Notes: generated from the sequence alone by a model not told the origin. DNA of 64,000 bases from Rothia nasisuis (GCF_928381405.1 NZ_CAKMSB010000001.1:124001-188000); one strand, 5' to 3'; counted from the stretch's first letter, positions 8,419 to 17,534 are shown. A program made the numbers and translations.

Positions 8419-8682
8419 TTAGAGGTACTTGTAGATATCTTCGGGAGTCAGTCCCTTGGCGATCATCATGCACTGCAAATGGTAAATCAGCTGTGAAGCC
8501 TCTTCGGCGAACTCGGCATCAGACTGGAATTCAGCGGCCATCCAGACCTCGGCTGCTTCTTCAACAATTTTCTTGCCGATAAAGTGCACACCCTTGTCGA
8601 GTTCAGCGACGGTGCCGGAGCCCTCGGGGCGGGTTTGGGCCTTCTCGGCCAGTTCTGCGAATAGGGTTTCAAAGTTCTTCAC
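8419..8682 (-). CDS. hisE: Phosphoribosyl-ATP pyrophosphatase
   Basis: The 87-residue all-alpha MazG-like protein carries [11 protein letters not shown], the metal-binding E-E-x-x-E signature, and then [13 protein letters not shown]. It hydrolyses phosphoribosyl-ATP to phosphoribosyl-AMP. It stands first of the three his genes on this strand and leaves only 26 bases before hisG. The presumed promoter is in 8683-8832, where no other gene is seen. Confidence 0.96.
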   Translation of the reverse strand: MKNFETLFAELAEKAQTRPEGSGTVAELDKGVHFIGKKIVEEAAEVWMAAEFQSDAEFAEEASQLIYHLQCMMIAKGLTPEDIYKYL

Positions 8683-8832
8683 GGTCTCTAGCCTACCGTT
8701 CTTTGAAGCGGGGGCGTTACCGGGCAGGTCTAGATTTCATCTTTCGGTCACACGCGCAGGGGTGAGCTGTACGGACGCCCGCCCCCCTACCCACGGCGGG
8801 GAAGGAGGGCAGCTAAGTCTTACCGGAAAAAA

Positions 8833-9957
8833 TCAGTGATTCGGGCAGGGAGTCCAGCTCTTACCGCCAGGTGCGTAGCAACGAGGCCCTGTGTACCCGG
8901 GGTAAGGGTTAGTGTCTGGTGCTGGTGCAGAGTCCGGAGCCGGAGCTTGTTGATTCAAATCGGGTGCCGGGTTTGGAGCCGGATCTGGCTGATTTACTTG
9001 AGCTTGTCGCTGCCGTTCTGCTTCGGCCGCTTGTTCGGCAGCTAGCCGGTCAGCTTCAGCCTGGGCCGCAGCTGCTTGTTCAGCGGCAACTCGCTCTACT
9101 TCAGCCTGCTCAGCCGCTAGGCGTTCAGCTTCTACCCTTTGGGCTTCTGCAGCTTCAGCGGCCTGGCGCTCTTCTTCAGCCTTGCGTTCAGCTTCAGCTT
9201 TGCGTTCTTCTTCTGCTTTCTTGGCCGCGACTTCTTCCAGCGAAGAATTGTAGGTTTCCCGGTGCTTTTCAATGGTGTCTGAAAGGAGGTTCTTCAGCTT
9301 GATAAACCCGGCAGAGGCTACCAGGTTAGCGACGTAGTCCGTATCAGTGAATTCAACAGGGTTGTTAATATTATTGAGAAGTTCTTCGGCTACCTCGAAG
9401 GCCTCAATCAGGGCTTCCGGGGAGGCTGGGTTTTCGATGGCATCTACAACTGTGAGGACCGTACTTTGGATTGAGCAGTCATTGCCCAGCTCAAAGAGGC
9501 CTCGATTCTGAGCTTCAGCTTCTTCTTGGGCCTTGAGGATTTGGGGATAGAACTTCTCGTTGGGGGCTATTTTGATCGCATTCCCCAGCCCCTCGCGGGC
9601 GATGGCCTCATTGACGAAGGTTCCATCTTCTGTGAAAACCCCGGCTAGTAGGCGGTCATATTTGTCTGTCTTTTCTTGGTCGAATTCAAGGGTGACGGGC
9701 GTACCTTCGGGAAGCATATCAGTGAGGAACTGGCTAGCTTCTGGGCCTAAACACTCTACAACTTGATTGGGGTGTTTGGTTTCCGGGGTATCGATATTAA
9801 GGAGGCGGACGGTGGCGTCCTTCCCCTGGTATTCAACCTCAATGGTATCGCCGTCGATAACCCTTTTGACGGTAGCGGTGTCGCCACCTCCACAGGAGGT
9901 AAGGGCAAGTGAAGCAAGAAGCACCATCCCTACGGTGCGTGCAAAATGTGCCTTCAT
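8833..9957 (-). CDS. Thermonuclease (SNase)-family lipoprotein with a coiled-coil tail
   Basis: This 374-residue protein starts with a lipoprotein signal (lipobox LTSC near residue 22), so it is probably anchored on the outer face of the membrane. Residues about 28-160 form an SNase domain: VIDGDTIEV, VRLLNIDTPETKHP, KYDRLLAGVF and EAQNRGLFE, with the catalytic Arg/Glu positions present. Residues about 235-320 are a Glu/Ala/Arg-rich coiled coil, followed by a Pro/Ala linker and a Cys-containing end (PRCYAPGGKSWTPCPNH) as seen in other secreted actinobacterial proteins. It likely degrades extracellular nucleic acid. It is a single gene between his and the toxin-antitoxin module. Confidence 0.85.
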   Translation of the reverse strand: MKAHFARTVGMVLLASLALTSCGGGDTATVKRVIDGDTIEVEYQGKDATVRLLNIDTPETKHPNQVVECLGPEASQFLTDMLPEGTPVTLEFDQEKTDKYDRLLAGVFTEDGTFVNEAIAREGLGNAIKIAPNEKFYPQILKAQEEAEAQNRGLFELGNDCSIQSTVLTVVDAIENPASPEALIEAFEVAEELLNNINNPVEFTDTDYVANLVASAGFIKLKNLLSDTIEKHRETYNSSLEEVAAKKAEEERKAEAERKAEEERQAAEAAEAQRVEAERLAAEQAEVERVAAEQAAAAQAEADRLAAEQAAEAERQRQAQVNQPDPAPNPAPDLNQQAPAPDSAPAPDTNPYPGYTGPRCYAPGGKSWTPCPNH

Positions 9958-10117
9958 GTATGTCTTTCAAATCTGAGCTTTTCAGCTGATGTCGACTCTG
10001 ACCCGATTAGCTTATAAAAATCGTAGGGTTGTCTGCTGAAAATCGCCCTGTATGACAAGATGTGAAGTAAGGTCACCGCTATGAAGTTTTCAGGTCTTTA
10101 TGTCGAGATGATGTCAA

Positions 10118-10160
10118 AAACTCCTTCACCCAAGGTCATAGGACTTGAGCGAAGGAGTTT
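10118..10160. terminator. Hairpin, probable transcription terminator
   Basis: AAACTCCTTC and GAAGGAGTTT form a perfect 10-bp stem around a 23-base loop. It lies just downstream (minus strand) of the displaced ribH tail, so it may be the original ribH terminator pushed away by the inserted toxin-antitoxin module. The rest of 9958-10182 shows nothing else clear. Confidence 0.5.
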
Positions 10161-10182
10161 CAGACAGGTTTGCAATCTAGGT

Positions 10183-10223
10183 TTTTAGAATCCGCGCAGT
10201 GCCACCACGGTTTCCAGCGCCGC
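10183..10223 (-). repeat. Displaced copy of the ribH 3' end (41 bp)
   Basis: These 41 bases match 11006-11046, the last codons and stop of ribH, with one difference by eye. The copy reads [11 protein letters not shown]-stop where the intact gene reads [11 protein letters not shown]-stop. The two direct repeats enclose the XRE antitoxin and RelE-type toxin (10224-11005), so the module sits at the 3' end of ribH like an insertion with target duplication. Confidence 0.9.
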
Positions 10224-10229
10224 TCTGTC

Positions 10230-10544
10230 TTACAAGGTGCTGTAAATCTTCTGGCGCGCACCTACCGGAAAATTAGCCGTGACGGTGAGGTCTGCACCAA
10301 GCGCAGCGAGATATTTGCGGAGAGTTTTGATGCTGACGCTCTCGATATCTCCTTTTTCCAGCTGGGAAATTCTTTTTTGGGAGACACCAATCTTTTCAGC
10401 CAAATCGGTTTGTGTCAGGCCTAAGTCTTTGCGGAGCTCCTGTAGCTGAAAGACACGAGCTTCAGCATGCATTTCGTTCACAAGACGCTGTAGCTCCTGA
10501 GAATCGACCGGGCGCATTTGCTTCAGTTCTTCAAGAGTTGTCAT
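10230..10544 (-). CDS. XRE-family antitoxin (HigA-like)
   Basis: The 104-residue protein has a helix-turn-helix at about 40-85 (LGLTQTDLAEKIGVSQKRIS, then QLEKG), preceded by a helical N-terminal arm, and ends in a short basic tail. It follows the toxin gene by 9 bases, toxin first, which is the HigBA gene order. It would neutralise the RelE-type toxin and repress the pair. Since the toxin is frameshifted, it may now be an orphan. The module lies between two copies of the ribH 3' end. Confidence 0.85.
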   Translation of the reverse strand: MTTLEELKQMRPVDSQELQRLVNEMHAEARVFQLQELRKDLGLTQTDLAEKIGVSQKRISQLEKGDIESVSIKTLRKYLAALGADLTVTANFPVGARQKIYSTL

Positions 10545-10553
10545 GGCGCTTCC

Positions 10554-10885
10554 TTAGGTACTCTTCGTAACGTTTCTCAGCAAGGGGATATTTTGTTTGT
10601 ACCATTTGTTCCATTGGCCGGTTTTGTCACCAGCTACCAACAGAATCGCCTGTTGTTCTGGATCAAAGATGAATAGGATTCTAATATTTTTTGCATGGCC
10701 TCGGGGTCTCAGTTCTTTGAGGTTATGTAAAGACGAGCCAGTAATGCGATCAATAAAGGGCCTACCTCCATGAGGACCTACAGACCCAAGGTATTCAAGC
10801 GCCGCAAGCACATGAAGGTACTCCTGGCTGGTAGTTCCATGAGCCAGTCTTGAATGAAACCTACTTCGACCGTCCACCCTTGCAT
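10554..10885 (-). pseudogene. RelE/HigB-type toxin, frameshifted
   Basis: The body (GGRPFIDRITGSSLHNLKEL, then RPRG, IRILFIFDP, ILLVAGDKTGQW) matches RelE/ParE-superfamily mRNA-interferase-like toxins of the phage Gp49-like group. The expected N-terminus, MQGWTVEVGFIQDWLMEL, is present from ATG 10885 but in a different frame from the body. One missing base near GAACT/ACCAGCC (about 10833) would restore MEL-TSQEYLHVL. Reading only the body frame gives a GTG start and an unrelated N-terminus. This is either inactivation or a sequencing error. Confidence 0.7.
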
Positions 10886-11007
10886 AAGGCCAGAATACTA
10901 TAAATAAGTTCTATTGCGTAGATGAAAAAAATATTTGCCCTTCTATCTTCGGTAAAGACAGGAGGGCGGGCGTCCGCTCACAATGTTCGGGGGCGGGCAT
11001 GCAAGTT

Positions 11008-11478
11008 TTAGAGTCCGCGCAGTGCCACCACGGTTTCCAGCGCCGCGGCCATTGCTTCGTAGCCCTTGTCTTCGGTGGAGCCGGGTAGGCCTGCCCGGTC
11101 CAGGCCCTGTTCTTCGGTGTCGCAGGTCAGCACGCCAAAGCCCACGGGTGTTTTGGTTTCAACAGAGACCTTAGTTAGGCCGCTGGTAGCGGCGTCACAG
11201 ACGTAATCAAAATGGGGTGTGCCGCCGCGAATCACCACGCCCAGGGCGACCAGGGCGTCGTACTTTTCAGCCAGGGTAGCAGCTGCAACAGGTAGCTCAA
11301 AGGTGCCGGGCACTCGCACGATGGTCGGTTCGATACCGGTGTCCGCTGCGGCGCGCTGGGTGCCGCCCAGCAGGCCGTCCATGATCTGGGCGTGCCAGGA
11401 CGCTGCGATGACAGCGACCTTCAGACCTGCGGTCTCTGAGGGGTTGAGTTTGGGGGCGGGTGCTCCTGCTCCGCTCAT
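11008..11478 (-). CDS. ribH: 6,7-dimethyl-8-ribityllumazine synthase
   Basis: RibH condenses 5-amino-6-ribitylamino-uracil with dihydroxybutanone phosphate. The 156-residue protein contains [47 protein letters not shown] (with the catalytic His) and [14 protein letters not shown] 11478 is preceded by AAGGAGA. It is the last gene of the riboflavin operon, separated from ribA by a small palindromic element. Its last 41 bases are duplicated 0.8 kb downstream. Confidence 0.97.
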   Translation of the reverse strand: MSGAGAPAPKLNPSETAGLKVAVIAASWHAQIMDGLLGGTQRAAADTGIEPTIVRVPGTFELPVAAATLAEKYDALVALGVVIRGGTPHFDYVCDAATSGLTKVSVETKTPVGFGVLTCDTEEQGLDRAGLPGSTEDKGYEAMAAALETVVALRGL

Positions 11479-11509
11479 GGGTTTCTCCTTAGGGTTGGGT
11501 TTCAAGGGT

Positions 11510-11591
11510 AGGTACCAGCTAAATCAGAAATGACCACGAACCAGGTGGGTTTTTCTTACTTAGCTGGGTAAATCTGAATTAGATGGTACCT
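11510..11591. repeat. MITE-like palindromic element between ribA and ribH
   Basis: This 82-bp element has 19-base terminal inverted repeats (AGGTACCAGCTAAATCAGA against the complement of the right end, two differences) and an inner hairpin CCAC-GAACCAG-GTGG followed by a T run. One end overlaps the ribA stop codon. A related sequence lies at 58964-59025. It may act as an intra-operon attenuator or mRNA stabiliser. Confidence 0.6.
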
Positions 11592-12216
11592 AGTGGTCAA
11601 GAATATGGCGCATACGGTCACGCTTGGTCGCCAGGTAGCGCTCGTTTTCGGGCCGGGGCGCAATCACGTCGGGCACCAGCCCGGTGACCTGCACCCCCAG
11701 CTCGGTCAGGGCCTCAGCCTTAGCCGGGTTGTTGGTTAGTAGCCGGACGCGGGTGAGCCCGGCTGCTTTCAAGATGAGAGCCGCCTGGGTATAGTCTCTA
11801 GCATCTGCCGGAAAGCCCAGCTGCAGGTTGGCATCCAGGGTATCAGCCCCGGAATCTTGCAGGGCGTAGGCGCGGAGCTTATTGACCAGGCCGATGCCAC
11901 GGCCCTCCTGCCCGCGCAGGTACAGCACCGAGCCGCCCAGCTCCTGCACGGTGGCCAGGGCTTTTTCTAGCTGGGGGCCGCAGTCACAGCGGTAGGAACC
12001 CAACAGGTCCCCGGTGGCGCACTCAGAGTGCAACCGAACCAGGTGGGCCTGGCCGTGCTCACCGGCGGGGAGGGGGCGCCCGTCCGCACCGACGGCTGTA
12101 GCCAGCAGGTGCTCGGTGCCGTCACCGAACTCAAAAGCTGATACCGCGAACAGGCCGTGGGGTGTGGGAACCAGCACCGGCTCCGAGCTAGCAACCAAGA
12201 AGTATTTATCACTCAC
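11590..12216 (-). CDS. ribA: GTP cyclohydrolase II
   Basis: RibA opens GTP to start riboflavin synthesis. The 208-residue protein has the zinc-binding cysteines (C in [20 protein letters not shown]), [10 protein letters not shown] with the catalytic Arg, and [12 protein letters not shown]. The start is GTG 12216, with AGGAG 7 bases upstream. It overlaps the end of ribEB by 8 bases, indicating translational coupling. In many actinobacteria this domain is fused behind RibB. Here it stands alone because RibB is fused to RibE instead. Confidence 0.95.
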   Translation of the reverse strand: MSDKYFLVASSEPVLVPTPHGLFAVSAFEFGDGTEHLLATAVGADGRPLPAGEHGQAHLVRLHSECATGDLLGSYRCDCGPQLEKALATVQELGGSVLYLRGQEGRGIGLVNKLRAYALQDSGADTLDANLQLGFPADARDYTQAALILKAAGLTRVRLLTNNPAKAEALTELGVQVTGLVPDVIAPRPENERYLATKRDRMRHILDH

Positions 12217-13519
12217 CGTCGCGCTCCTGTAAGTAGACAACCAGGTCGGCGATGGAAATCATGGGCATGTTGTGGGCGGTGGCAAAGGCGCGCAGGGCGT
12301 CAAAGCGCATCATGGTGCCGTCGTCATTCACGATTTCTGAGATAACACCAACGCCCGATAGACCTGCCAGCAGAGACAGCTCGACGGCGGCTTCGGTGTG
12401 ACCGGGGCGGGCTTGCACTCCCCCGTCGACCGCCCGCAGGGGCAGTACGTGGCCGGGGCGGGTCAGGTCGCCAGCAGAGGACGCCGGGTCGGCAAGGACC
12501 TGAACAGTTCGCGCCCGGTCTGCCGCTGAGATGCCGGTGGTCACGCCTTCGCGGGCGTCGCAGGTGACGGTGTAGGCGGTGCCCTTGGCGTCCTCGTTGA
12601 CCGCAACCATGGGCGGCAGGTTCAGGGCATCTGCCCGGGCGGCACTCATGGGGGCGCAAATGACGCCGGAGGTATAGCGGATGGTGAAGCCCATGAGTTC
12701 AGCGGTGGCATGTTCGGCGGCGAAGATGATGTCGCCTTCGTTTTCGCGGTCTTCATCATCGACCACAACGACGGCCCCGCCGCGGGCAATTTCGGCGATG
12801 GCTCTCCCTACGGTGTCAAGTGCTGCGGGCCGGTGCTGGGTTCCACCGCCGGCGCTGCGCGGGGTAACGCCAAGACCCGCCACAGAACCCGAGACAGCCA
12901 GAATACGCTGCACGTACTTAGCCAGGGCGTCGGTTTCGAGGTTGACGGTATCGCCCACGGTCAGCTCGCCTAGGGTGGTGGCTTCAAGGGTAGCGGGGAT
13001 GAGCCCCACCTCAAACCAGTGGGTGTCGGCCTGGGGGTGGGAGACGGCGGTGACGGTCAGCGATGCACCCGAGACAGTAATGGAGCCCTTTTCGGTCAGG
13101 TGGGGGGCCATATCTCGCGGTACGCGCACGCGCACGGTACGCCAAGACTCGTGGTCTTCAACCTTGACCACTGTTCCCAGGCCGTCCACGTGCCCCTGCA
13201 CCACGTGCCCGTCAAAGCGGCCGCCAGCTGGCATGCAGCGTTCCAGGTTCACCCGATCGCCAGGCGCTAGCTGGCCCAGGTTGGTGCGGCGCAGGGTTTC
13301 GCCCATCATGTCAGCGGCGAAGTAGCCCTCGGCCAGTTGGCGGGTGCGGGTGGCGGTCAGGCAGACACCGTTGACGGCCAGGGAGCCGCCGTGTTCTAGG
13401 TCGTCAATGAGCGGGCCGGCCTTGATGGTAACGACGGCTGATTCAGCCAGGCCTGCCGAGTCAAGCACGGGTTCCATGGTCTCTACGGTGCCGGTTGCGG
13501 CAATGATTCCGGTAAACAT
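12209..13519 (-). CDS. Fused riboflavin synthase (RibE) and DHBP synthase (RibB)
   Basis: This is a 436-residue fusion. Residues 1 to about 205 are riboflavin synthase alpha: the N-terminal MFTGII, two lumazine-binding barrels, each with a G-x-V-x-L/V repeat, and GHVDG. Residues about 225-435 are 3,4-dihydroxy-2-butanone-4-phosphate synthase, with [20 protein letters not shown] and [11 protein letters not shown], then [13 protein letters not shown]. The two proteins catalyse the last and a branch step of the pathway, so the fusion links DHBP supply to riboflavin formation. A RibE-RibB order is unlike the common RibB-RibA fusion. ATG 13519 lies one base after the ribD stop. Confidence 0.93.
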   Translation of the reverse strand: MFTGIIAATGTVETMEPVLDSAGLAESAVVTIKAGPLIDDLEHGGSLAVNGVCLTATRTRQLAEGYFAADMMGETLRRTNLGQLAPGDRVNLERCMPAGGRFDGHVVQGHVDGLGTVVKVEDHESWRTVRVRVPRDMAPHLTEKGSITVSGASLTVTAVSHPQADTHWFEVGLIPATLEATTLGELTVGDTVNLETDALAKYVQRILAVSGSVAGLGVTPRSAGGGTQHRPAALDTVGRAIAEIARGGAVVVVDDEDRENEGDIIFAAEHATAELMGFTIRYTSGVICAPMSAARADALNLPPMVAVNEDAKGTAYTVTCDAREGVTTGISAADRARTVQVLADPASSAGDLTRPGHVLPLRAVDGGVQARPGHTEAAVELSLLAGLSGVGVISEIVNDDGTMMRFDALRAFATAHNMPMISIADLVVYLQERDGE

Positions 13520-13520
13520 C

Positions 13521-14579
13521 TTATTTCTTTTCGTCATGTGTAGGGGCGGGCGTCAGGTGGGTGAGGGTGTCTTCCCCCAGGACGCTGACCGCAGGTATTT
13601 GCCCCAGGTCATCAAGTTGCCAGTGGGCTGCCTGCTCCAGGCTACTAACTCCTAGATCTGCAAGGGCTGGTTTTCCTGCGCCAAGGAGCAGGGGCGCACG
13701 GTACCAGTAGAGTTCATCGAGAAGGTTGGCGCGGGCAAAGGCGGTGATGAGAGTGGGGCCGCCTTCTACAAGCAGGTGGCGCACTCCCCTCTCATAGAGA
13801 TTGGTGAGGGCGAAGTCGAGGTTGCGCGTTGCCAGGTGAATCGCTTTTCCTGCCGCGACGTTACCCGCCAGGTTCCCTGTTGGTAGCTGGCTTAGGCCAA
13901 TAACCACGCGCAGGGGCTGGTTTTCAGCCAGCTGCCCGGCGGGCGTCCTTGCTGTCAACTGGGGGTTGTCGGCAACAACGGTTCCGGTTCCGACGGCAAT
14001 CGCGTCAACGCGAGTGCGCAGGGTGTGCCCGTGGTCCCGGGATTCTTTCCCGGTAATCCACTGGCTGCTTCCGTCGGCGGCGGCAATGTACCCGTCGAGT
14101 GATGAGGCGATTTTGGCGGTGACGAAAGGACGCCGCCCGGCAGCTGCGGTGAACCAGCGGGCGTTGAGGGCCCGGGCTTCTTCTGCCAGCAAACCTGATG
14201 AGGTTGCCACCCCCTGCGAGCGCAGGTAGGCGGCTCCCCCGGCGGCGCTTTCGGTGGTGTCGGCGTAGGCGTAGGTAACCTCAGCGATGCCAGCTTGGGC
14301 GATGGCGACCGAGCAGGGTCCGGTGCGGCCGGTGTGGTTGCAGGGCTCTAAGGTGACGAACATGCGGGCCCCGCGCACGTCGATGCCGGCGGCCCGAGCT
14401 TGGGCGAGGGCGTCGGCTTCAGCGTGGGGGCTGCCGGCGCCGCGGTGCCAGCCGGTGGCAAGGAGCTTCCCGGTGGCGTCCGCAATCACGGCACCCACCA
14501 GGGGGTTAGCCCCTCGCACGCCTTTGCGGGCGGCGGAGAGGGCAAGTTGCATGGCCTGGGTGTCGGTGAGAGCTTCCAT
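13521..14579 (-). CDS. ribD: Bifunctional deaminase/reductase of riboflavin synthesis
   Basis: The 352-residue protein has an N-terminal deaminase with zinc site HAEADAL and [14 protein letters not shown], and a C-terminal NADPH reductase ([20 protein letters not shown], then [16 protein letters not shown] and LLVEGGPTL). It performs two consecutive steps after GTP cyclohydrolase II. It is the second gene of the FMN-riboswitch operon, 2 bases after ribM. Confidence 0.96.
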   Translation of the reverse strand: MEALTDTQAMQLALSAARKGVRGANPLVGAVIADATGKLLATGWHRGAGSPHAEADALAQARAAGIDVRGARMFVTLEPCNHTGRTGPCSVAIAQAGIAEVTYAYADTTESAAGGAAYLRSQGVATSSGLLAEEARALNARWFTAAAGRRPFVTAKIASSLDGYIAAADGSSQWITGKESRDHGHTLRTRVDAIAVGTGTVVADNPQLTARTPAGQLAENQPLRVVIGLSQLPTGNLAGNVAAGKAIHLATRNLDFALTNLYERGVRHLLVEGGPTLITAFARANLLDELYWYRAPLLLGAGKPALADLGVSSLEQAAHWQLDDLGQIPAVSVLGEDTLTHLTPAPTHDEKK

Positions 14580-14581
14580 GG

Positions 14582-15295
14582 TTAGCGCACGTCGACGGTG
14601 GGGTCAGGGAAGGCTGTTTCGATTTCGACCTTTCCCGCTTCGCGGTTGCGGGTGCGCCACCAGACGAAGAAGCCGGTGAGGGTGAAGGCCCCGTAGAAGA
14701 GGTACATGAAGGCGCTGGCGTAGTAGCCTGCGGACCAGAGCAGGGGCACGCCGACCACGTCTACGGCGACCCAGACCAGCCAGAATTCTACCCAGCCTTT
14801 GGCCATGCCGTAGGTAGCCAGCAGGGAGCCGGTGAAAATCCAGGCGTCTGACCAGACCGGCTCGTAAGAGCCCAGAGCGCGGAAGATGGGGGTGAGCAGG
14901 CCGGTTCCGACCAGCATGAAGGCAACCATGAAGGCTCGTTCCTTCCAGGAGGCCCAGGCCGGGATGACGGCGACTTGCGATTGGCCGGCACCGCTCTTGC
15001 GAGTCTGGTTCCAGCGGTACCAGCCCCAGATTGAGACGGCGATGAACATGATTTGTCGCCCGGCCTGACCCAGCAGGTTAGCGGTGCCGTAGGTGGATCC
15101 GAAGAGGGTGCCCAAAAAGACGGTGAGTAGAAGCAGGTTGCCTGCAATACCCACGGGCCAGGCCCAGACTTTGCGGCGCATACCGCCGAGGGCTGATAGT
15201 AGGCCAAAAACGTTACCGAGGACTTCGCGCACCAAGAGGGATTGGTTATTGCCAATCGCAATTTGAGCGTCGAAGAGCCACCGCAAGAAATCCAT
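14582..15295 (-). CDS. ribM: Riboflavin transporter of the RibM/PnuX (PnuC) family
   Basis: The 237-residue protein has about seven membrane segments of the PnuC fold (GNVFGLLSALG, WAWPVGIAGNLLL, IWGWYRW, WVEFWLVWVAVDVVGVPL). PnuC proteins carry nicotinamide riboside, but the position directly after an FMN riboswitch and ahead of ribD marks the RibM/PnuX riboflavin-uptake branch. ATG 15295 has GGGAG at the right spacing. That ribosome site is inside the 3' arm of a hairpin (15302-15326), which suggests control of translation or termination by FMN. Confidence 0.88.
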   Translation of the reverse strand: MDFLRWLFDAQIAIGNNQSLLVREVLGNVFGLLSALGGMRRKVWAWPVGIAGNLLLLTVFLGTLFGSTYGTANLLGQAGRQIMFIAVSIWGWYRWNQTRKSGAGQSQVAVIPAWASWKERAFMVAFMLVGTGLLTPIFRALGSYEPVWSDAWIFTGSLLATYGMAKGWVEFWLVWVAVDVVGVPLLWSAGYYASAFMYLFYGAFTLTGFFVWWRTRNREAGKVEIETAFPDPTVDVR

Positions 15296-15301
15296 AAAAA
15301 A

Positions 15302-15326
15302 CTCCCAAAGCGAGTGGCTCCGGGAG
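15302..15326 (-). promoter_or_regulatory. Expression-platform hairpin of the FMN riboswitch
   Basis: On the minus strand, CTCCC and GGGAG pair around about 15 bases, with a T run immediately after. The GGGAG is also the ribosome site of ribM. It could therefore work as a terminator or as a sequester of the ribosome site. Confidence 0.6.
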
Positions 15327-15436
15327 AACAAAACGAGGGTACCCGGCGTTCGCTGGCTCTGGTGCGCGTCGATGAGGACGCCGGTGGGCCAGGGAGGCGG
15401 GTACGGCAGGTGCCGGTGGGGTACCTTACGGTTTGC

Positions 15437-15568
15437 TCGTGCTACCTTCCATCCAGACTGTACTGTCTGCCAAGGAATTTCACCTTGCAGGTATCGGGCA
15501 CGTGGATGTGCCGTCAATTAGCGGGCTGTCACCGCAGGTTCGGATTTTCACCGGGTCCCGGAGCACGA
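15437..15568 (-). promoter_or_regulatory. FMN riboswitch (RFN element)
   Basis: The minus strand shows the conserved RFN blocks in order: GGTGAAAATCCGAACC, GCGGTGACAGCCCGC, GGTGAAATTCC, GCAGACAGT and AGTCTGGATGG. A closing P1 helix is formed by TCGTGCT (15568-15562) and AGCACGA (15443-15437). FMN binding would reduce expression of the downstream riboflavin uptake and synthesis operon. Confidence 0.95.
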
Positions 15569-15722
15569 TATTTTTATATTTACTCTTCAAGTTATAGCAC
15601 GGTAGGGGACTGTAACCGTCATATTGTGACTTATTCCCGCTATCTGGTCGGGCAAGGGGCCTTCTCCGAAGCCCCTGCTGATAACGTCAGTTTGACCTTG
15701 TTCTCTTTCCCTTCTGAGCCAC

Positions 15723-17159
15723 ATGACTTCCCCGCACCAGAACCAGCCCCGGGCGGCCGCACCCGGTCAGCCCACTATCACCCCTACTGCCGGCGCCCTC
15801 AGCACCGATTCCCTCGAAACCGATATCCTCAGTGCTGATCAGCTCACCGCTACACTCGACCAGCTCCCTGTAACCCGCCGCCACGCCCGTCTGCTGGGAG
15901 TAACAGGTATCGGCTGGGCCCTGGATGCCATGGATATCGGACTGATTTCTTTCGTCATGGCCGCCCTCATTGCCCACTGGGGTATTACATCGGGGCAGGC
16001 TTCTGTGCTGGGGTCCATCGGGTTTTTGGGCATGGCTATCGGGGCGACCCTGGGCGGGCGGCTTTCTGACCGCTTTGGTCGCCGCGCAATCTTTGCGGGC
16101 ACGCTTCTGGTCTACGGGCTAGCCACCGGTTTTTCTGCTCTCTCTACGACCTTCACCGTTCTGCTGGTGCTGCGTTTTATTGTGGGCCTGGGGCTGGGCG
16201 CTGAACTGCCGGTAGCCTCGACCTATATTTCTGAGTTTGCCCCCCGGGCAGTGCGCGGGCGAATGGTCGTTGTTCTCGAAGCCTTCTGGGCGGTCGGCTG
16301 GATTCTTGCCGCCCTTATCGGCACCTTCATTGTCAGCCGATCCGAGGACGGCTGGCGCTGGGCCCTCGCCATTGGCTGCGTCCCTGCCCTCTACGCCCTG
16401 GTGGTTCGGTGGGGGCTCCCCGAATCGGTACGTTTTCTTACCCGGCACGGCGACCTCGCTCGCGCCCGCTCAGTGGTTGCCAGTCTCGCTGCCTCCCCGC
16501 CCTTGCGGGCAGAAGCTGCACGGACGCCGTCCGCACCCCCAGCTGCCGAGCAGGTTCCAGCCCACCTGGCTCAGGCATCATCAATCTGGTCGGCGGCGCT
16601 ACGCCGCCGCACCCTTGCCTTCTGGGTCATCTGGTTTTGCATCAACCTTGCCTACTACGGGGCTTTTATCTGGATTCCCTCGCTGCTGATTCAGCAGGGT
16701 TTTAACCTGGTCAGCTCCTTTACCTTCACTCTGATTATGACTCTGGCCCAGCTACCGGGCTATGCGGTGAGCGCCTGGCTGATTGAACGCTGGGGCAGGC
16801 GCTCCACCCTGGCTACTTTTTTGCTGGGCTCAGCGCTGGCAGCGGTAGCCTACGGCCTATCCCACGAGGTCTGGGCGCTGGTAGCTAGCGGCTGCCTGCT
16901 TTCTTTCTTCAATCTGGGTGCCTGGGGTGCCCTCTACGCCATTGGGCCAGAACTTTACCCCGGCCACCTGCGGGGTTCTGGCACAGGCGCAGCTGCCGGG
17001 TTCGGGCGGTTGGCCTCCATTACTGCTCCCCTGCTGGTGCCCGCCCTGCTCCCGCTGGTTGGTGTATCGGGGCTGTTTGTACTCTTCGCTCTAGCCTTCT
17101 GCACGGCAGCTGGCGCAGCCTTCCTGCTACCTGAAACCCGTGGAAGGCAGCTCACCTAG
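15723..17159 (+). CDS. MFS transporter, sugar/aromatic acid-porter type
   Basis: The 478-residue protein has 12 predicted membrane segments and MFS signatures (GGRLSDRFGRR after helix 2, LRFIVGLGLGAELPVASTYI, a PESVRFL motif in the centre, WLIERWGRRS in the second half). The first 50 residues are a Pro/Thr-rich cytoplasmic tail. The family includes niacin and aromatic acid symporters (NiaP/AAHS-like), and divergence from a vitamin operon makes a vitamin-like substrate tempting, but the sequence does not show it. A small GC-rich hairpin (15655-15678) lies in the leader. Confidence 0.8.
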   Translation: MTSPHQNQPRAAAPGQPTITPTAGALSTDSLETDILSADQLTATLDQLPVTRRHARLLGVTGIGWALDAMDIGLISFVMAALIAHWGITSGQASVLGSIGFLGMAIGATLGGRLSDRFGRRAIFAGTLLVYGLATGFSALSTTFTVLLVLRFIVGLGLGAELPVASTYISEFAPRAVRGRMVVVLEAFWAVGWILAALIGTFIVSRSEDGWRWALAIGCVPALYALVVRWGLPESVRFLTRHGDLARARSVVASLAASPPLRAEAARTPSAPPAAEQVPAHLAQASSIWSAALRRRTLAFWVIWFCINLAYYGAFIWIPSLLIQQGFNLVSSFTFTLIMTLAQLPGYAVSAWLIERWGRRSTLATFLLGSALAAVAYGLSHEVWALVASGCLLSFFNLGAWGALYAIGPELYPGHLRGSGTGAAAGFGRLASITAPLLVPALLPLVGVSGLFVLFALAFCTAAGAAFLLPETRGRQLT

Positions 17160-17225
17160 CCCCGACCCTGTAAGGAGTCGTTACACTTGAGAGAATGCAA
17201 CCATTTTTTGACCCTAAGGTGAGCT

Positions 17226-17534
17226 GTGTCTGACGCGAAACCAGCCAACATTCAAAAACGTGATACCACCTTCAAGCAGGAGCACGGTGCCGTGGCGCAC
17301 CTGGTCAAGCGTAAGCCTCAGCAGGCTGTCGCCCGCGCGGTCAAAGGCGCCCAGAAACTGCTGGATGAGGGCCGGGGTAAACAGGCCCTGAACGTGCTGA
17401 CCCTTGCCAAGCCCGTGCTGGTTGCAGGGTCAGAGGACGCCACCGCCTACTACACCATGCTTGCCACCATCCACCGCTCTATGGGTAATGAGCAGGCAGC
17501 CGAGCGAGCCGAAAATAACCTGGCCTCACGCTAG
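17226..17534 (+). CDS. Small TPR-like protein
   Basis: The 102-residue protein uses a GTG start with AAGGTGAG upstream. The C-terminal 60 residues look like two helix pairs of a tetratricopeptide fold (AVKGAQKLLDEGRGKQALNV, then AYYTMLATIHRSMGNEQAAE). No partner is known. The gene converges on, and overlaps by 4 bases, a broken minus-strand gene with similar helical-repeat character. Confidence 0.6.
   Translation: MSDAKPANIQKRDTTFKQEHGAVAHLVKRKPQQAVARAVKGAQKLLDEGRGKQALNVLTLAKPVLVAGSEDATAYYTMLATIHRSMGNEQAAERAENNLASR

Noticed and set aside
15296-15517. N-terminal extension of the RibM gene
   Set aside because: This frame is the FMN riboswitch leader. The real start at 15295 has a ribosome site and begins the membrane fold.
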